From UBA1205 sp045598105 (GTDB taxonomy: Bacteria > Bacteroidota > Bacteroidia > Bacteroidales > WCHB1-69), in the NCBI GenBank assembly GCA_045598105.1, contig JAZLLK010000018.1, forward strand, positions 1 through 33,298: DNA of 33,298 nt, written 5' to 3'. Positions within the stretch are counted from its first letter, which is position 1; each line of letters begins with the position of its first letter. Shown here one piece after another: positions 1-7,817 of this stretch. The position numbers were made by a program, and so were the translations under genes. The notes beneath the pieces are model-generated. The model had not been told where the DNA came from and made no database searches. It was given only the letters and a program-made list of their open reading frames with translations.

Positions 1-27
1 CTCATATTTTTGCACTTTTTTCACACA

Positions 28-35
28 CAAAAATA
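28..35 (-). promoter_or_regulatory. candidate -7 box (TATTTTTG) for a gene leaving the left edge
   Basis: On the minus strand this reads TATTTTTG and matches the Bacteroidota -7 consensus TAnnTTTG. A minus-strand ATG lies at 5-3, about 22 nt downstream. That agrees with the short box-to-start distances seen elsewhere in the window, so a minus-strand gene probably starts here and runs off the left edge. Only its start codon is visible, so no product can be proposed. Confidence 0.45.
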
Positions 36-49
36 GTCATTTTTTCCTT

Positions 50-86
50 TCAAGTATAGGGAAAGTGTTTGCTTTCCCTTACTTGA
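50..86. repeat. long imperfect inverted repeat (possible operator)
   Basis: The arms at 50-65 and 72-86 are complementary over 15 pairs with one bulged base (T57 or its neighbour) around a 6-nt loop. Neither side carries the T-run of an intrinsic terminator. The repeat lies 14 nt upstream of the minus-strand TATTTTTG box at 28-35, where an upstream promoter element or operator would be. An operator or a transcript hairpin are the likely readings. Confidence 0.5.
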
Positions 87-186
87 TAAAAATCCTATTC
101 CTGTTCGTGATAAAGTTGCATTTATTTGTTGAATTTAGGTAATGTCAAATTATATAAAAAATGTACACGGCTTCCACTATGCACAT

Positions 187-219
187 AAAAAAACAGCCGA
201 CGCATACGCAGTCGACTGT
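187..219 (-). terminator. intrinsic terminator after tRNA-Lys
   Basis: On the minus strand a 9-bp stem (211-219 with 193-201, one G-T wobble) and a 9-nt loop are followed by a run of T at 193-187. It lies 16 nt beyond the 3' end of tRNA-Lys. Confidence 0.8.
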
Positions 220-235
220 CCACTAACCCTTAAAG

Positions 236-308
236 TGTTCCAGCTGGGATTCGAACCCAGGACCCCCACATTAAAAGTGTGATGCTCTACCGGCTGAGCT
301 ACTGAAAC
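236..308 (-). tRNA. tRNA-Lys (anticodon TTT)
   Basis: The 73-nt cloverleaf begins GTTTCAG, and its acceptor pairs with CTGGAAC (one G-T wobble) before discriminator A73. The anticodon loop CTTTTAA is closed by a TCACA/TGTGG stem, giving anticodon TTT. The T arm is CTGGG-TTCGAAT-CCCAG. CCA is not encoded (the next bases are CTT), so the 3' end must be added post-transcriptionally. It has its own promoter and terminator. Confidence 0.95.
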
Positions 309-326
309 GCCCTTTGTTTCGATGTG

Positions 327-334
327 CAAAGGTA
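327..334 (-). promoter_or_regulatory. -7 box TACCTTTG of tRNA-Lys
   Basis: The minus-strand octamer TACCTTTG matches the Bacteroidota TAnnTTTG -7 element and lies 18 nt upstream of the tRNA-Lys 5' end. A TTTG lies 15 nt further upstream, which is shorter than the usual -33 spacing, so the -33 element is uncertain. Confidence 0.7.
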
Positions 335-407
335 ACATTTTTTTGCTTACAAATAACAGTTTTTGTAAAATATTTTTTTAATACTACTATTTTGCTGTTT
401 TTCAATA

Positions 408-1334
408 TCAAACCTTATATCTTGGATGAAAACTCAGCAGTACATCTGTCAAATAATCAGTGGCTAAATGGGTATAAATTTCAGTTGTGGTAATAGAAGA
501 ATGCCCTAACATAGCCTGTATGGAAAACAAATCAGCCCCTCCTTCCAGCAAGTGCGTAGCAAAACTATGTCGTAACGTGTGCGGACTTATATTCTTATTA
601 ATACCGGCATCCGTAGCCGCCTGCTTTATCATTTTGAACACATACATGCGGGTTAAATGCCTGCCTCTGCGATTCAAAAACACATACGATTCCTCGCCGG
701 ACTGCGGCTGCATAAGCGGACGAATATTTTGCATATAATGTTGCAGTTCTGCCATGGTAATCTTACCCATAGGTACCAGCCTTTCCTTGTCACCTTTACC
801 TGTTATACGCGCATAAGCTTCTTTAAAATACAGGTGCTCCGCTTTTAAATTTACCAGCTCACTCACCCGCAATCCACATCCGTACATGGTCTCTATTATG
901 CACCTGTTACGAGCCCTGTCGGGCTTAGACATATCAAAAGTATGCTCCATGGCATCTATTTCCTCTATAGTAAGTACCGATGGCAAGCTACGCTGCAACC
1001 GGGGCGTTTTTATCAGTTCTAACGGACTGGCATCCACCCTGTCTTCATAAAGTAAACTGCGGTAAAATGTTTTTAGGCCTGACAACATTCTGGCCTGCGT
1101 ACTGCTTTGCAGCCCGTATTCTTCAACCAAATACAGCAAATATGATTGTATATCTTCCGCCGTTACCTGCTGAGGTCCTATACTCGTTTTTTTGCTATCC
1201 AAATAGGCCTTTAAGGCTTGTACATCTCTTATATATGAGTCTATAGTATTGCCCGATAGCGATTTATCTATCAGCATATAGGTCCTGAATATCTCCAGAG
1301 CCTCCTGCCACTGCTCTTCTGCCTGCTTGTTCAT
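408..1334 (-). CDS. xerD: Tyrosine recombinase XerD
   Basis: A 308-residue site-specific recombinase of the XerC/XerD type, expected to resolve chromosome dimers at dif before division. The N-terminal SAM-like core-binding domain spans about residues 10-100 and the catalytic domain about 120-300. The catalytic set is complete: R156 (GLRVSEL), K180 (GKGDKERLVP), H252 and R255 (PHTLRHSF), H278 (LGHSS) and nucleophile Y287 (EIYTH). Its ATG shares one base with the TAA of the upstream porE-like gene, so the two are translationally coupled at the end of a five-gene operon. The XerD rather than XerC assignment rests on the overall feel of the sequence and was not tested by alignment. No dif site was recognised in the window. 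Confidence 0.9.
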   Translation of the reverse strand: MNKQAEEQWQEALEIFRTYMLIDKSLSGNTIDSYIRDVQALKAYLDSKKTSIGPQQVTAEDIQSYLLYLVEEYGLQSSTQARMLSGLKTFYRSLLYEDRVDASPLELIKTPRLQRSLPSVLTIEEIDAMEHTFDMSKPDRARNRCIIETMYGCGLRVSELVNLKAEHLYFKEAYARITGKGDKERLVPMGKITMAELQHYMQNIRPLMQPQSGEESYVFLNRRGRHLTRMYVFKMIKQAATDAGINKNISPHTLRHSFATHLLEGGADLFSIQAMLGHSSITTTEIYTHLATDYLTDVLLSFHPRYKV

Positions 1335-3262
1335 TAAAAGCCTACTATGGTAAACTCGGTTCTTCTGTTTTGAGCTCTACCCTCTTCGGTATCGTTATCA
1401 GCTATGGGCTTAGTAGAGCCATACCCCTTATAACTCATGCGAGAAGCATCCACTCCGGCCTTGTACAGATAATTATACACGGCCTGCGCACGCTCGGCTG
1501 ACAACTCCTGATTGTGCTCCCTTGTACCTACATTATCAGTATGACCGCCTATTTCTATTTTCATGCGGGGATTTTCCTTCATTAAGCTTATCACCCTCTC
1601 CAATTCGGCTTGTGACTCAGCCTTCAACGTAGCCTTATCAGTGTCAAAAAACACATTTCTAAGTACCACACTCTCACCTATTTCTAATCGTTTAAGTGCT
1701 ATATTCTTCTCAAAAGGCTCTACCTTAGAGTGTACCCCCTCTAACTGAAAATTTTCGGAATAGAATAAATATTTTTCATTCAATGCATTCAACGCATAAT
1801 GATTATCGGTGGGTATACACACCAAAAATTCACCCGTAACAGGGTCCGACATAGAACTGGTAACCACTTTGCCTGTTTTTACATCTACCAACTCAAATAC
1901 TGCAGCTAAAGGACGTTCATCCTGAACATCGTATATTTTACCCTTTAAATACGTAACCGGACTGGGACGCAACTGCTGAGGTAATTCAAACCAATACAAA
2001 TCCAAATTACCATACCCGCCTTCCTTATCAGATGAAAAATAAGCCTTATCACCTGCAGCATTTACCACCAGCGAAAACTCTTCCGCACAAGTATTAATAG
2101 GATAACCCATATTTATGGGTTCCATCCACGTACCATCCTCATTCAGTGTAGTGTAGAATATATCTGCATCACCCATACCCTTGTGCCCGTATGACACAAA
2201 ATACATGGTTTTACCATCAGGATGAAAATAGGCTGATACCTCATCATCCATAGTGTTAATAGGCTTGCCTATATTTTCGGGCTCGGTGAATACACCCTCT
2301 TCTATCATATAGGTTTTCCATATATCTTTCTTGCCTACGCCACCCGGACGGGCACTTATAAAATATATGGTACGCCCGTCGGCACCAAAAGTAGGCTGCG
2401 ATTCCCAATATTTGGTGTTCACCGGCTTACCGCAGTTTTTGGGCTTGGACCAATTATTTCCTACCCGCTTTGACCAATACAAATCACAACTGCCAAACCC
2501 CTCATCCCTATCACATGCCGTAAATATCATATACTTACCATCAGGTGATATACACTGACCACCCTCATTATAATGCGTATTAATATTGGTGAGAAATTGG
2601 CGAGGCTGCCACTCTCCATTAACATTTATACTATAATAAAAATCCTCTTCCGATAAACAGCGGGGACAACGCGTCTCCTTATCCCTAGGCCTTTGCACTG
2701 TATATATCAGCATGGCCTCGTCGGCCGTAATAGCCGGCAAATATTCCTCCCACTCCGAATTAATATTAGGCCCCATATTATGCAGAGTGATATCCATAGG
2801 ATGCTCCATTTGCTCTATTCGCCATTTACACAATTCGTTGTCATTACGTACTGTAGGTGATATAGAAGCAGAATTAGGATGACGGGTAAAATATTCCTCA
2901 AAATATAGTACCGCCGTATCCGGCTTTCCACTACGCATATACTGATATGCGGCAAAATAATAATTTTTATAATAATGCTTTTTATCGGCTTGTATAGCCA
3001 AAGTGTAATAATTACACGACTTGTCATTCATATCCAAAAACAAAGCATCTTCTGCCGCCAAAAGGTAAGCCTCTACATACTGAGGATCCTTCTTTATAGC
3101 CATTTCAGCATATGCCAATGAAGAAACCATTTCTTTATTCTGCAATGCCTTTTGAGCTTTCTTAAAATACTTTACCGCTGCCGAATTTTGAGAAGTACCC
3201 GTTTGTGCACCGGCCAGGCCTATGCAGGCCAATAATATGATTATTAGTTTTATACGCTTCAT
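1334..3262 (-). CDS. PorE-like TPR / PD40 propeller / OmpA-domain envelope protein
   Basis: A 642-residue exported protein. The N-terminus is either a type I signal peptide or a lipoprotein signal, since LLAC ends at Cys13 after a short hydrophobic stretch. TPR-like helices follow (about 25-135), then WD40-like PD40 beta-propeller repeats (about 170-425, recurring SPDGKYMIFTA- and ADGRTIYFIS-type blades), a carboxypeptidase-regulatory-like beta-sandwich (about 437-505) and a C-terminal OmpA peptidoglycan-binding domain (about 525-640, GGHTDNVG and NRRTEF). This domain order matches PorE of the Porphyromonas type IX secretion machinery. The gene lies 1 nt after a protease carrying a T9SS sorting domain and overlaps xerD. 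Binding to peptidoglycan at the outer membrane is expected from the family. A T9SS role is inference, because Bacteroidota have several paralogues with this architecture. Confidence 0.8.
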   Translation of the reverse strand: MKRIKLIIILLACIGLAGAQTGTSQNSAAVKYFKKAQKALQNKEMVSSLAYAEMAIKKDPQYVEAYLLAAEDALFLDMNDKSCNYYTLAIQADKKHYYKNYYFAAYQYMRSGKPDTAVLYFEEYFTRHPNSASISPTVRNDNELCKWRIEQMEHPMDITLHNMGPNINSEWEEYLPAITADEAMLIYTVQRPRDKETRCPRCLSEEDFYYSINVNGEWQPRQFLTNINTHYNEGGQCISPDGKYMIFTACDRDEGFGSCDLYWSKRVGNNWSKPKNCGKPVNTKYWESQPTFGADGRTIYFISARPGGVGKKDIWKTYMIEEGVFTEPENIGKPINTMDDEVSAYFHPDGKTMYFVSYGHKGMGDADIFYTTLNEDGTWMEPINMGYPINTCAEEFSLVVNAAGDKAYFSSDKEGGYGNLDLYWFELPQQLRPSPVTYLKGKIYDVQDERPLAAVFELVDVKTGKVVTSSMSDPVTGEFLVCIPTDNHYALNALNEKYLFYSENFQLEGVHSKVEPFEKNIALKRLEIGESVVLRNVFFDTDKATLKAESQAELERVISLMKENPRMKIEIGGHTDNVGTREHNQELSAERAQAVYNYLYKAGVDASRMSYKGYGSTKPIADNDTEEGRAQNRRTEFTIVGF

Positions 3263-3263
3263 T

Positions 3264-4871
3264 TTATCTTTGTATCAATACTTTAACTACTCCTCTGGTG
3301 GCGGTACCCGCCACTTTTATTATATACATACCCTGTGATAAGGCACTCAGGTCTATCTCCTTATTGTCTCCTTCCAAGGCACCTTGCTGCATGCATACAC
3401 CCTTAATATCATATACCGCATAGCTTACCTCATTTTCGTCACTGCCCTGCAATGTTACTTTATATGCAGCAGGATTAGGATATATACTCCACAATGTCAC
3501 AGGCGTTATTTCCCGTACACCGGTGCTGTCACCACCATAAGGAGCATACCCTTCCAGTTTTAAGGTTCCCGTTTCATCCGGATCTAACCATTTATCTAAT
3601 CTTTCAGCATTATTAACAGCATTGTTATTGGTCCACGAATAGGCTAATCTGCCATATAAATCTTCTCCCTCAGGATAATCACACCCCGCATAACCTCCTT
3701 CTAACTGCCCCACTACCAATCGCTCCTCGTTGAACAACGCCGAACCCGACGACCCGCCTTCGGTAGTGCCATACACCCACACCAATTCTATATGAGTATT
3801 ATTAGGAAACGAACTGTCGTATTCCTCGTATTTGGAATACCTGAATTTGCTTTTGGCCACCGATACCTTTTTTACATCACCACTGGGATGATGTATACCA
3901 CAGGCAGCTAACGGCAACACATTATTGGCATTCCATCCGGCATAATACGGGTGCATTTCCTCCGTGGGTGCTGCTGATAACAATAACAAACAAAAATCAG
4001 AATGCTTATGCTTAGCCACACAGGTGGCACCATTGATAGAATAGGTAGAAAGCGTGCTACTGCTGCCACAGGTATCAGCCTCATGGTTGAATACAAATAC
4101 AAACTTGGAAAGCTGACTCTCATATCCGTCAACACAATGATTAGCCGTGAGCAAATATGGTGTACCATCCTGCCTTACATTATTAATTAATGTACCGGTA
4201 CAATGAGCATAGTTATATCTTAATATTAAGGCTACCGAATTTTTCTGCTGCTGCAGCGTTCGCCCCTGCGGACAGCGAATGTCTATATTGCACGATCCCG
4301 ACCTGCCAAATCCTAACATATTCTTATAAGCATGCACCACCGAAGTAAGCACTATGCAGGCAGAATCACTACAACCCGGAGCCTCATAATACTCCATTAT
4401 TACCTCATCACCGGGGAACAATGATGTGGCAAAATTACGAGCCCCGTTATTATTGGCAACGGTAAAAGCGCCCGCCACATACTGCTTATCAGCAGTGTAT
4501 AAGTATAATTGAGCACGTGCCGGAATATAAAAACTGTCAAATACAAAATTGAGCGAATAAGCTCCCTCCGATTTTACCTTCAGCCGCCATAGCCTGCCTC
4601 CGTTAGCAAGATCCTCCCACACACCACTATTATAAGGTGTATAGTACACATCTATTCTTTCTCCAAATTTATAAGCCTTGCTTTTGTCCTCATATAACTG
4701 CTCCTCCTCCATAAGCTCGGCATGGCTTTTTACAGGTAAAGTCACCATAGGCACTTGGGTAAGCTGCAACTGATATTTATTAAAACTATATGGTACCCCC
4801 CCGTGACCTGTTTGTGCCATGAGCACACCATACATGCCTGTTACCACTAATGCCAACAAATATTTTCTCAT
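3264..4871 (-). CDS. Secreted lysyl-endopeptidase-like trypsin-fold protease with T9SS C-terminal sorting domain
   Basis: A 535-residue protein beginning with a signal peptide (hydrophobic 4-18, cleavage likely after VLMAQ). The N-terminal pro-region runs to about residue 190. The S1-family domain carries a recognisable triad: H245 (TANHC), D292 (HSDFCLL) and S375 (GGSSGSAL). The segment SGSCNIDIRCPQG (192-204) resembles the N-terminus of mature lysyl endopeptidases. The last ~73 residues, starting SIYPNP, form a type A Por-secretion C-terminal sorting domain ending in KVLIQR. It is therefore predicted to cross the outer membrane by T9SS and be anchored or released. Cleavage specificity cannot be read securely from sequence. 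It lies 28 nt downstream of nadK and 1 nt upstream of the porE-like gene. Confidence 0.88.
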   Translation of the reverse strand: MRKYLLALVVTGMYGVLMAQTGHGGVPYSFNKYQLQLTQVPMVTLPVKSHAELMEEEQLYEDKSKAYKFGERIDVYYTPYNSGVWEDLANGGRLWRLKVKSEGAYSLNFVFDSFYIPARAQLYLYTADKQYVAGAFTVANNNGARNFATSLFPGDEVIMEYYEAPGCSDSACIVLTSVVHAYKNMLGFGRSGSCNIDIRCPQGRTLQQQKNSVALILRYNYAHCTGTLINNVRQDGTPYLLTANHCVDGYESQLSKFVFVFNHEADTCGSSSTLSTYSINGATCVAKHKHSDFCLLLLSAAPTEEMHPYYAGWNANNVLPLAACGIHHPSGDVKKVSVAKSKFRYSKYEEYDSSFPNNTHIELVWVYGTTEGGSSGSALFNEERLVVGQLEGGYAGCDYPEGEDLYGRLAYSWTNNNAVNNAERLDKWLDPDETGTLKLEGYAPYGGDSTGVREITPVTLWSIYPNPAAYKVTLQGSDENEVSYAVYDIKGVCMQQGALEGDNKEIDLSALSQGMYIIKVAGTATRGVVKVLIQR

Positions 4872-4899
4872 GCTTTTTCTGTTATTTTTTTGCTTGCTG

Positions 4900-5778
4900 C
4901 TAAAACGACAACTTTCTTTTATCTACCCCCCACATAAGCTTTTCACTTATAATGGTGTAAAAATGTTTATTACGCAATCGTACTACCTTCACTTCCTTTG
5001 CGGCTTTTATTATGGAAATATCAGCTTGGGTACTCACCTTTATCATATCCGAATCCTTACTGAGCATATAATCATCAGTACGGCTGGATACCTTTATTTT
5101 TATTTCCTTATTCGCTGCTATTACTATAGGCCTTACCGTGAGCGTGTGTGAAGCTATAGGCGTAATTACAAATGCCTCCATGTCAGGATCCAATATAGGA
5201 CCACCACAGCTGAGTGAATAGGCCGTGGAACCTGTAGGCGTAGATACAATTAAACCATCACCCCAATATGAATTCAAAAACACATTATCTACCCACACAT
5301 CTATAGCTATCATACCCGATACATCAGTACGATGAACCATAATATCATTAAGCGCATAAGCATACGGAGCAAACTGCTCCGACACCAATTGGGCCAACAT
5401 ACGCCGCTCCACCATATACGCTCCGCTCTGCAAATTATGTAACACCGCTGTTATTTCAGTGATATCCGCATTCGACAAAAAACCTAACCTGCCCGTGTTA
5501 ATACCTAATATGGGCACACTTTCACCTTTGGCAAACGCCACCGCTGACAAAAAAGTGCCATCACCGCCCATACTTACCAAAAAATCAATATCAAAAGCTT
5601 CCTCATATGTACTTACCACATTCACAGCATAAGGGGAACAGGCATTTTGCACTATTTCATTATAAAACTCCTTATATATATATACCTTGTCACAATACTT
5701 TACACATTGCCCTAATATGCAATCCAGCAATTCATAAGTAAGTTGCCTGGTACTATGTCCGTATAATAATATATTCAT
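4900..5778 (-). CDS. nadK: NAD kinase
   Basis: A 292-residue ATP-NAD kinase making NADP+ from NAD+ in the cytoplasm. The family hallmarks are present: the GGDGT loop at 71-75, NTGRLGFL at 94-101, and the C-terminal beta-rich domain with SCGGPI and the ITPIASHTL segment. Length and start (MNILLYG) agree with Bacteroidota homologues. The ATG is 4 nt after the preceding lipoprotein gene's stop codon, so they are cotranscribed and probably translationally coupled. Downstream in the same run are the protease, porE-like and xerD genes, an operon without obvious functional logic. Confidence 0.95.
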   Translation of the reverse strand: MNILLYGHSTRQLTYELLDCILGQCVKYCDKVYIYKEFYNEIVQNACSPYAVNVVSTYEEAFDIDFLVSMGGDGTFLSAVAFAKGESVPILGINTGRLGFLSNADITEITAVLHNLQSGAYMVERRMLAQLVSEQFAPYAYALNDIMVHRTDVSGMIAIDVWVDNVFLNSYWGDGLIVSTPTGSTAYSLSCGGPILDPDMEAFVITPIASHTLTVRPIVIAANKEIKIKVSSRTDDYMLSKDSDMIKVSTQADISIIKAAKEVKVVRLRNKHFYTIISEKLMWGVDKRKLSF

Positions 5779-5782
5779 ATAA

Positions 5783-6157
5783 CTATTCTACAATGTTTAG
5801 TTTCAAAACCATATTCTTTTCTATATCCTCCGCCTTTCCCGTGGCAGTAATTACATTTGAACAGGCGGTATACACTAAAGTATCAGCCTTTAACACCGCC
5901 TTTAATATCCATTCACCTTTGGTTACATAATCCAAAGAATAACTACCTTCCGCATCAGCTATTACTGATGATACCATAATGGTATCATCACCCGCAAGCT
6001 TACACTTTGTTACCAACGCACCCGCGGCTACATGTTCTGCTCCGTCTTCTTCACTTATATAAGTGAGTTTTCCATATATTATGCTATCGTATTTATCACA
6101 CGAATAACACATACACGCTACCATTACCATCCATAATAATGCCAATACTCGCTTCAT
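5783..6157 (-). CDS. Small lipoprotein, carboxypeptidase-regulatory/CnaB-like fold, function unknown
   Basis: A 124-residue protein with an N-terminal lipoprotein signal (hydrophobic stretch then MCYSC, predicted lipidated Cys at about residue 20). The remainder contains GAEHVAAGALVT, DAEGSYSLDYV and GEWILKAV, the pattern of a carboxypeptidase-regulatory-like (transthyretin-type) beta-sandwich often found in Bacteroidota surface lipoproteins. I chose ATG 6157 rather than the in-frame ATG at 6175 because the -7 promoter box TACCTTTG occupies 6173-6180 and overlaps the longer start. It is the first gene of the operon that continues into nadK. Specific function not recognised. Confidence 0.7.
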   Translation of the reverse strand: MKRVLALLWMVMVACMCYSCDKYDSIIYGKLTYISEEDGAEHVAAGALVTKCKLAGDDTIMVSSVIADAEGSYSLDYVTKGEWILKAVLKADTLVYTACSNVITATGKAEDIEKNMVLKLNIVE

Positions 6158-6172
6158 ATTATATTTTTTTTG

Positions 6173-6180
6173 CAAAGGTA
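6173..6180 (-). promoter_or_regulatory. -7 box TACCTTTG of the lipoprotein-nadK-protease-porE-xerD operon
   Basis: The minus-strand octamer TACCTTTG is a perfect TAnnTTTG match, 15 nt upstream of ATG 6157. It implies a very short leader. It is back to back with the plus-strand box at 6227-6234, making a compact divergent promoter region. Confidence 0.65.
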
Positions 6181-6226
6181 CACAAACTTTTTTAATTAAA
6201 ACAGCCCTCCCTATAAAAAAACCATG

Positions 6227-6234
6227 TATCTTTG
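6227..6234 (+). promoter_or_regulatory. -7 box TATCTTTG of the biotin ligase gene
   Basis: The plus-strand octamer TATCTTTG fits the Bacteroidota -7 consensus. It begins inside an in-frame upstream ATG (6224), which would therefore not be in the transcript, and so it decides the start of the following gene. Confidence 0.6.
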
Positions 6235-6259
6235 CCGAAATTATACCCCTACATCACAT

Positions 6260-6979
6260 ATGATAATGCACGTATCGGAATCGGCCTCTACCAATAAGCA
6301 GCTAAGTGAAATGAACATAGCCTCCCTTCCACCTTACTTTACCCTTATGGCCGACTACCAATATGCCGGCAAAGGAAGAGGCCTCAACACCTGGCATAGT
6401 CAAAACAAAATGAACATTTTAGCCAGCACCCTTGTATGTTGCCACATAAGTCCTCATTGGCAATTTGATATTTCCTGCGCCTACTCACTGGCAGTATGCC
6501 ATGTGCTGGAGCACTATTGTCACCTGAGCAATGTAAGCATAAAATGGCCCAATGACATATACATAAACCGCAAAAAAATAGCCGGCATACTCATAGAGCA
6601 CCACTTGAGTTCCACCGAAATAAAATACAGCATCATAGGCTTAGGCCTCAATGTGAATCAGGTGGATTTTCCTGCCAACCTGACCAATCCCACCTCCATA
6701 GCCCTTTGCTCTAAACTACACTATGAACCTGCAAATATCATGAATCATATATTGGATCGGCTACCCATATTCCTTTCATTAACGCACATTCAACTACATG
6801 AACTATACACCCGTAAACTCTTTATGCGAAACCAATGGGTAAACTTTAAGTTATGCTCTACAAACCAAAACATAAGTGCCCGCATATTAGGAATAAACGA
6901 ACAAGGCTGCCTGCAGGTACTTACCCAGGAACATACCATACTTACATGGGAACTTAATCAAATAAAATACCAGCTCTAA
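6260..6979 (+). CDS. birA: Biotin--[acetyl-CoA-carboxylase] ligase (monofunctional BirA)
   Basis: A 239-residue biotin protein ligase that attaches biotin via biotinyl-AMP to carboxylase carrier domains. Visible motifs are ESASTNKQL near the N-terminus, GKGRGLNTW (the biotinyl-adenylate loop, GRGRRGRxW type in other species), KWPNDIYINRKKIAGILIE, and GLGLNVN. There is no N-terminal helix-turn-helix, so it is the short class without repressor function. Start ATG 6260 (MIMHVSE) is preferred over in-frame 6224 because the -7 box covers 6227-6234; ATG 6266 is also possible. It is the only plus-strand protein gene in the left half and is divergent from the nadK operon. Confidence 0.9.
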   Translation: MIMHVSESASTNKQLSEMNIASLPPYFTLMADYQYAGKGRGLNTWHSQNKMNILASTLVCCHISPHWQFDISCAYSLAVCHVLEHYCHLSNVSIKWPNDIYINRKKIAGILIEHHLSSTEIKYSIIGLGLNVNQVDFPANLTNPTSIALCSKLHYEPANIMNHILDRLPIFLSLTHIQLHELYTRKLFMRNQWVNFKLCSTNQNISARILGINEQGCLQVLTQEHTILTWELNQIKYQL

Positions 6980-7070
6980 CCTTATTATTCTTCTTCTTAA
7001 CTACACCATCACCTAAGGCTTACGCATAATTATATATAGCCTCCTGCCTTTGTATACTTTTGCCATAGGC

Positions 7071-7106
7071 AAAAAAAAAGGAAATCTACCAGGACGGCAG
7101 ATTTCC
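7071..7106 (-). terminator. intrinsic terminator of rpmE2
   Basis: On the minus strand an 8-bp stem (GGAAATCT at 7106-7099 with AGATTTCC at 7087-7080) and 11-nt loop are followed by nine T (7079-7071). A second small hairpin, TGCC-ATA-GGCA, lies just beyond it. BirA converges from the other side and ends about 90 bp away. Confidence 0.85.
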
Positions 7107-7134
7107 AAAAACTATGAAAAAAAACTACTACTTT

Positions 7135-7404
7135 CTATTTTTGTGCTTTTCTCTCCATGTGGTTTTTATACTTACTCATGAACTTATCCACTCTACCGGC
7201 GGTGTCCACAAGTTTCATTTTACCGGTGAAGAAAGGGTGTGATGTATTAGAAATTTCTAATTTTACTAACGGGTACTCATTACCATCTTCCCATACTATG
7301 GTATCCTTTGTATTTACAGTAGATTTGCACAAGAATGCTTCTTCATTTGACATATCTTTGAATACTACAAATCTATAATCTTTTGGGTGTATTCCTTTTT
7401 TCAT
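7135..7404 (-). CDS. rpmE2: 50S ribosomal protein L31 type B
   Basis: An 89-residue large-subunit ribosomal protein. MKKGIHP, the central SNEEAFLCKST and EISNTSHPFFTGK, and DTAGRVDKFMSKY are diagnostic of L31. The CxxC zinc-ribbon cysteines of type A are absent (one Cys, in FLCKS), so this is the zinc-independent type B form. It lies 66 nt downstream of tRNA-His in the same direction. No separate TAnnTTTG box was seen between them, so cotranscription from the tRNA promoter is likely. Confidence 0.95.
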   Translation of the reverse strand: MKKGIHPKDYRFVVFKDMSNEEAFLCKSTVNTKDTIVWEDGNEYPLVKLEISNTSHPFFTGKMKLVDTAGRVDKFMSKYKNHMERKAQK

Positions 7405-7470
7405 TTTACTTTTATTTTTATCCTCTTTTACTAAATCTCACTCGCGTGGTTTTACTCTAAATTTTGTTAG

Positions 7471-7545
7471 GGTGGGAGGTGGGATTCGAACCCACGACCA
7501 TCGGAACCACAATCCGTTACTCTAACCAACTGAGCTACACCCACC
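7471..7545 (-). tRNA. tRNA-His (anticodon GTG)
   Basis: Anticodon loop TTGTGGT gives GTG. The gene has the extra G-1 opposite C73 that marks tRNA-His. Acceptor GTGGGTG/CTCCCAC has one T-T mismatch at 6-67. The T arm is GTGGG-TTCGAAT-CCCAC. CCA is not encoded. Confidence 0.94.
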
Positions 7546-7560
7546 GTGATATTGTGAGTG

Positions 7561-7568
7561 CAAAGGTA
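7561..7568 (-). promoter_or_regulatory. -7 box TACCTTTG of tRNA-His/rpmE2
   Basis: The minus-strand TACCTTTG lies 15 nt upstream of the tRNA-His 5' end, the same geometry as at tRNA-Lys. The stretch from here to 7817 (about 250 bp) is T-rich and shows no credible gene. Confidence 0.7.
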
Positions 7569-7817
7569 CAATTTTTTTTTTATCTTTTCCCCTTTTTACT
7601 CTTTTTTATTTTTTCACAAGGTTTTTCAAGCACATGTGTCAAAACATAACACACAGTTTCAACAGTTTACAAACTTCTCATCAGCTATACTTTTCTGCAC
7701 AAAACAGGCATTTTGTTCCTTATTTGGGTTGCTTTTTACCCGTTTACGCCACCTTTATTCACTTTAAATGGAATAAAAAAAAGTATCTAAAGGCAATTTT
7801 TAAATTGTTTTGCACCG

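Noticed and set aside
7569..7817. several 60-70-codon overlapping plus-strand ORFs between tRNA-His and trmH
   Set aside because: Phe/Leu/Cys-rich translations of T-rich DNA in mutually overlapping frames; one even starts across the tRNA gene.
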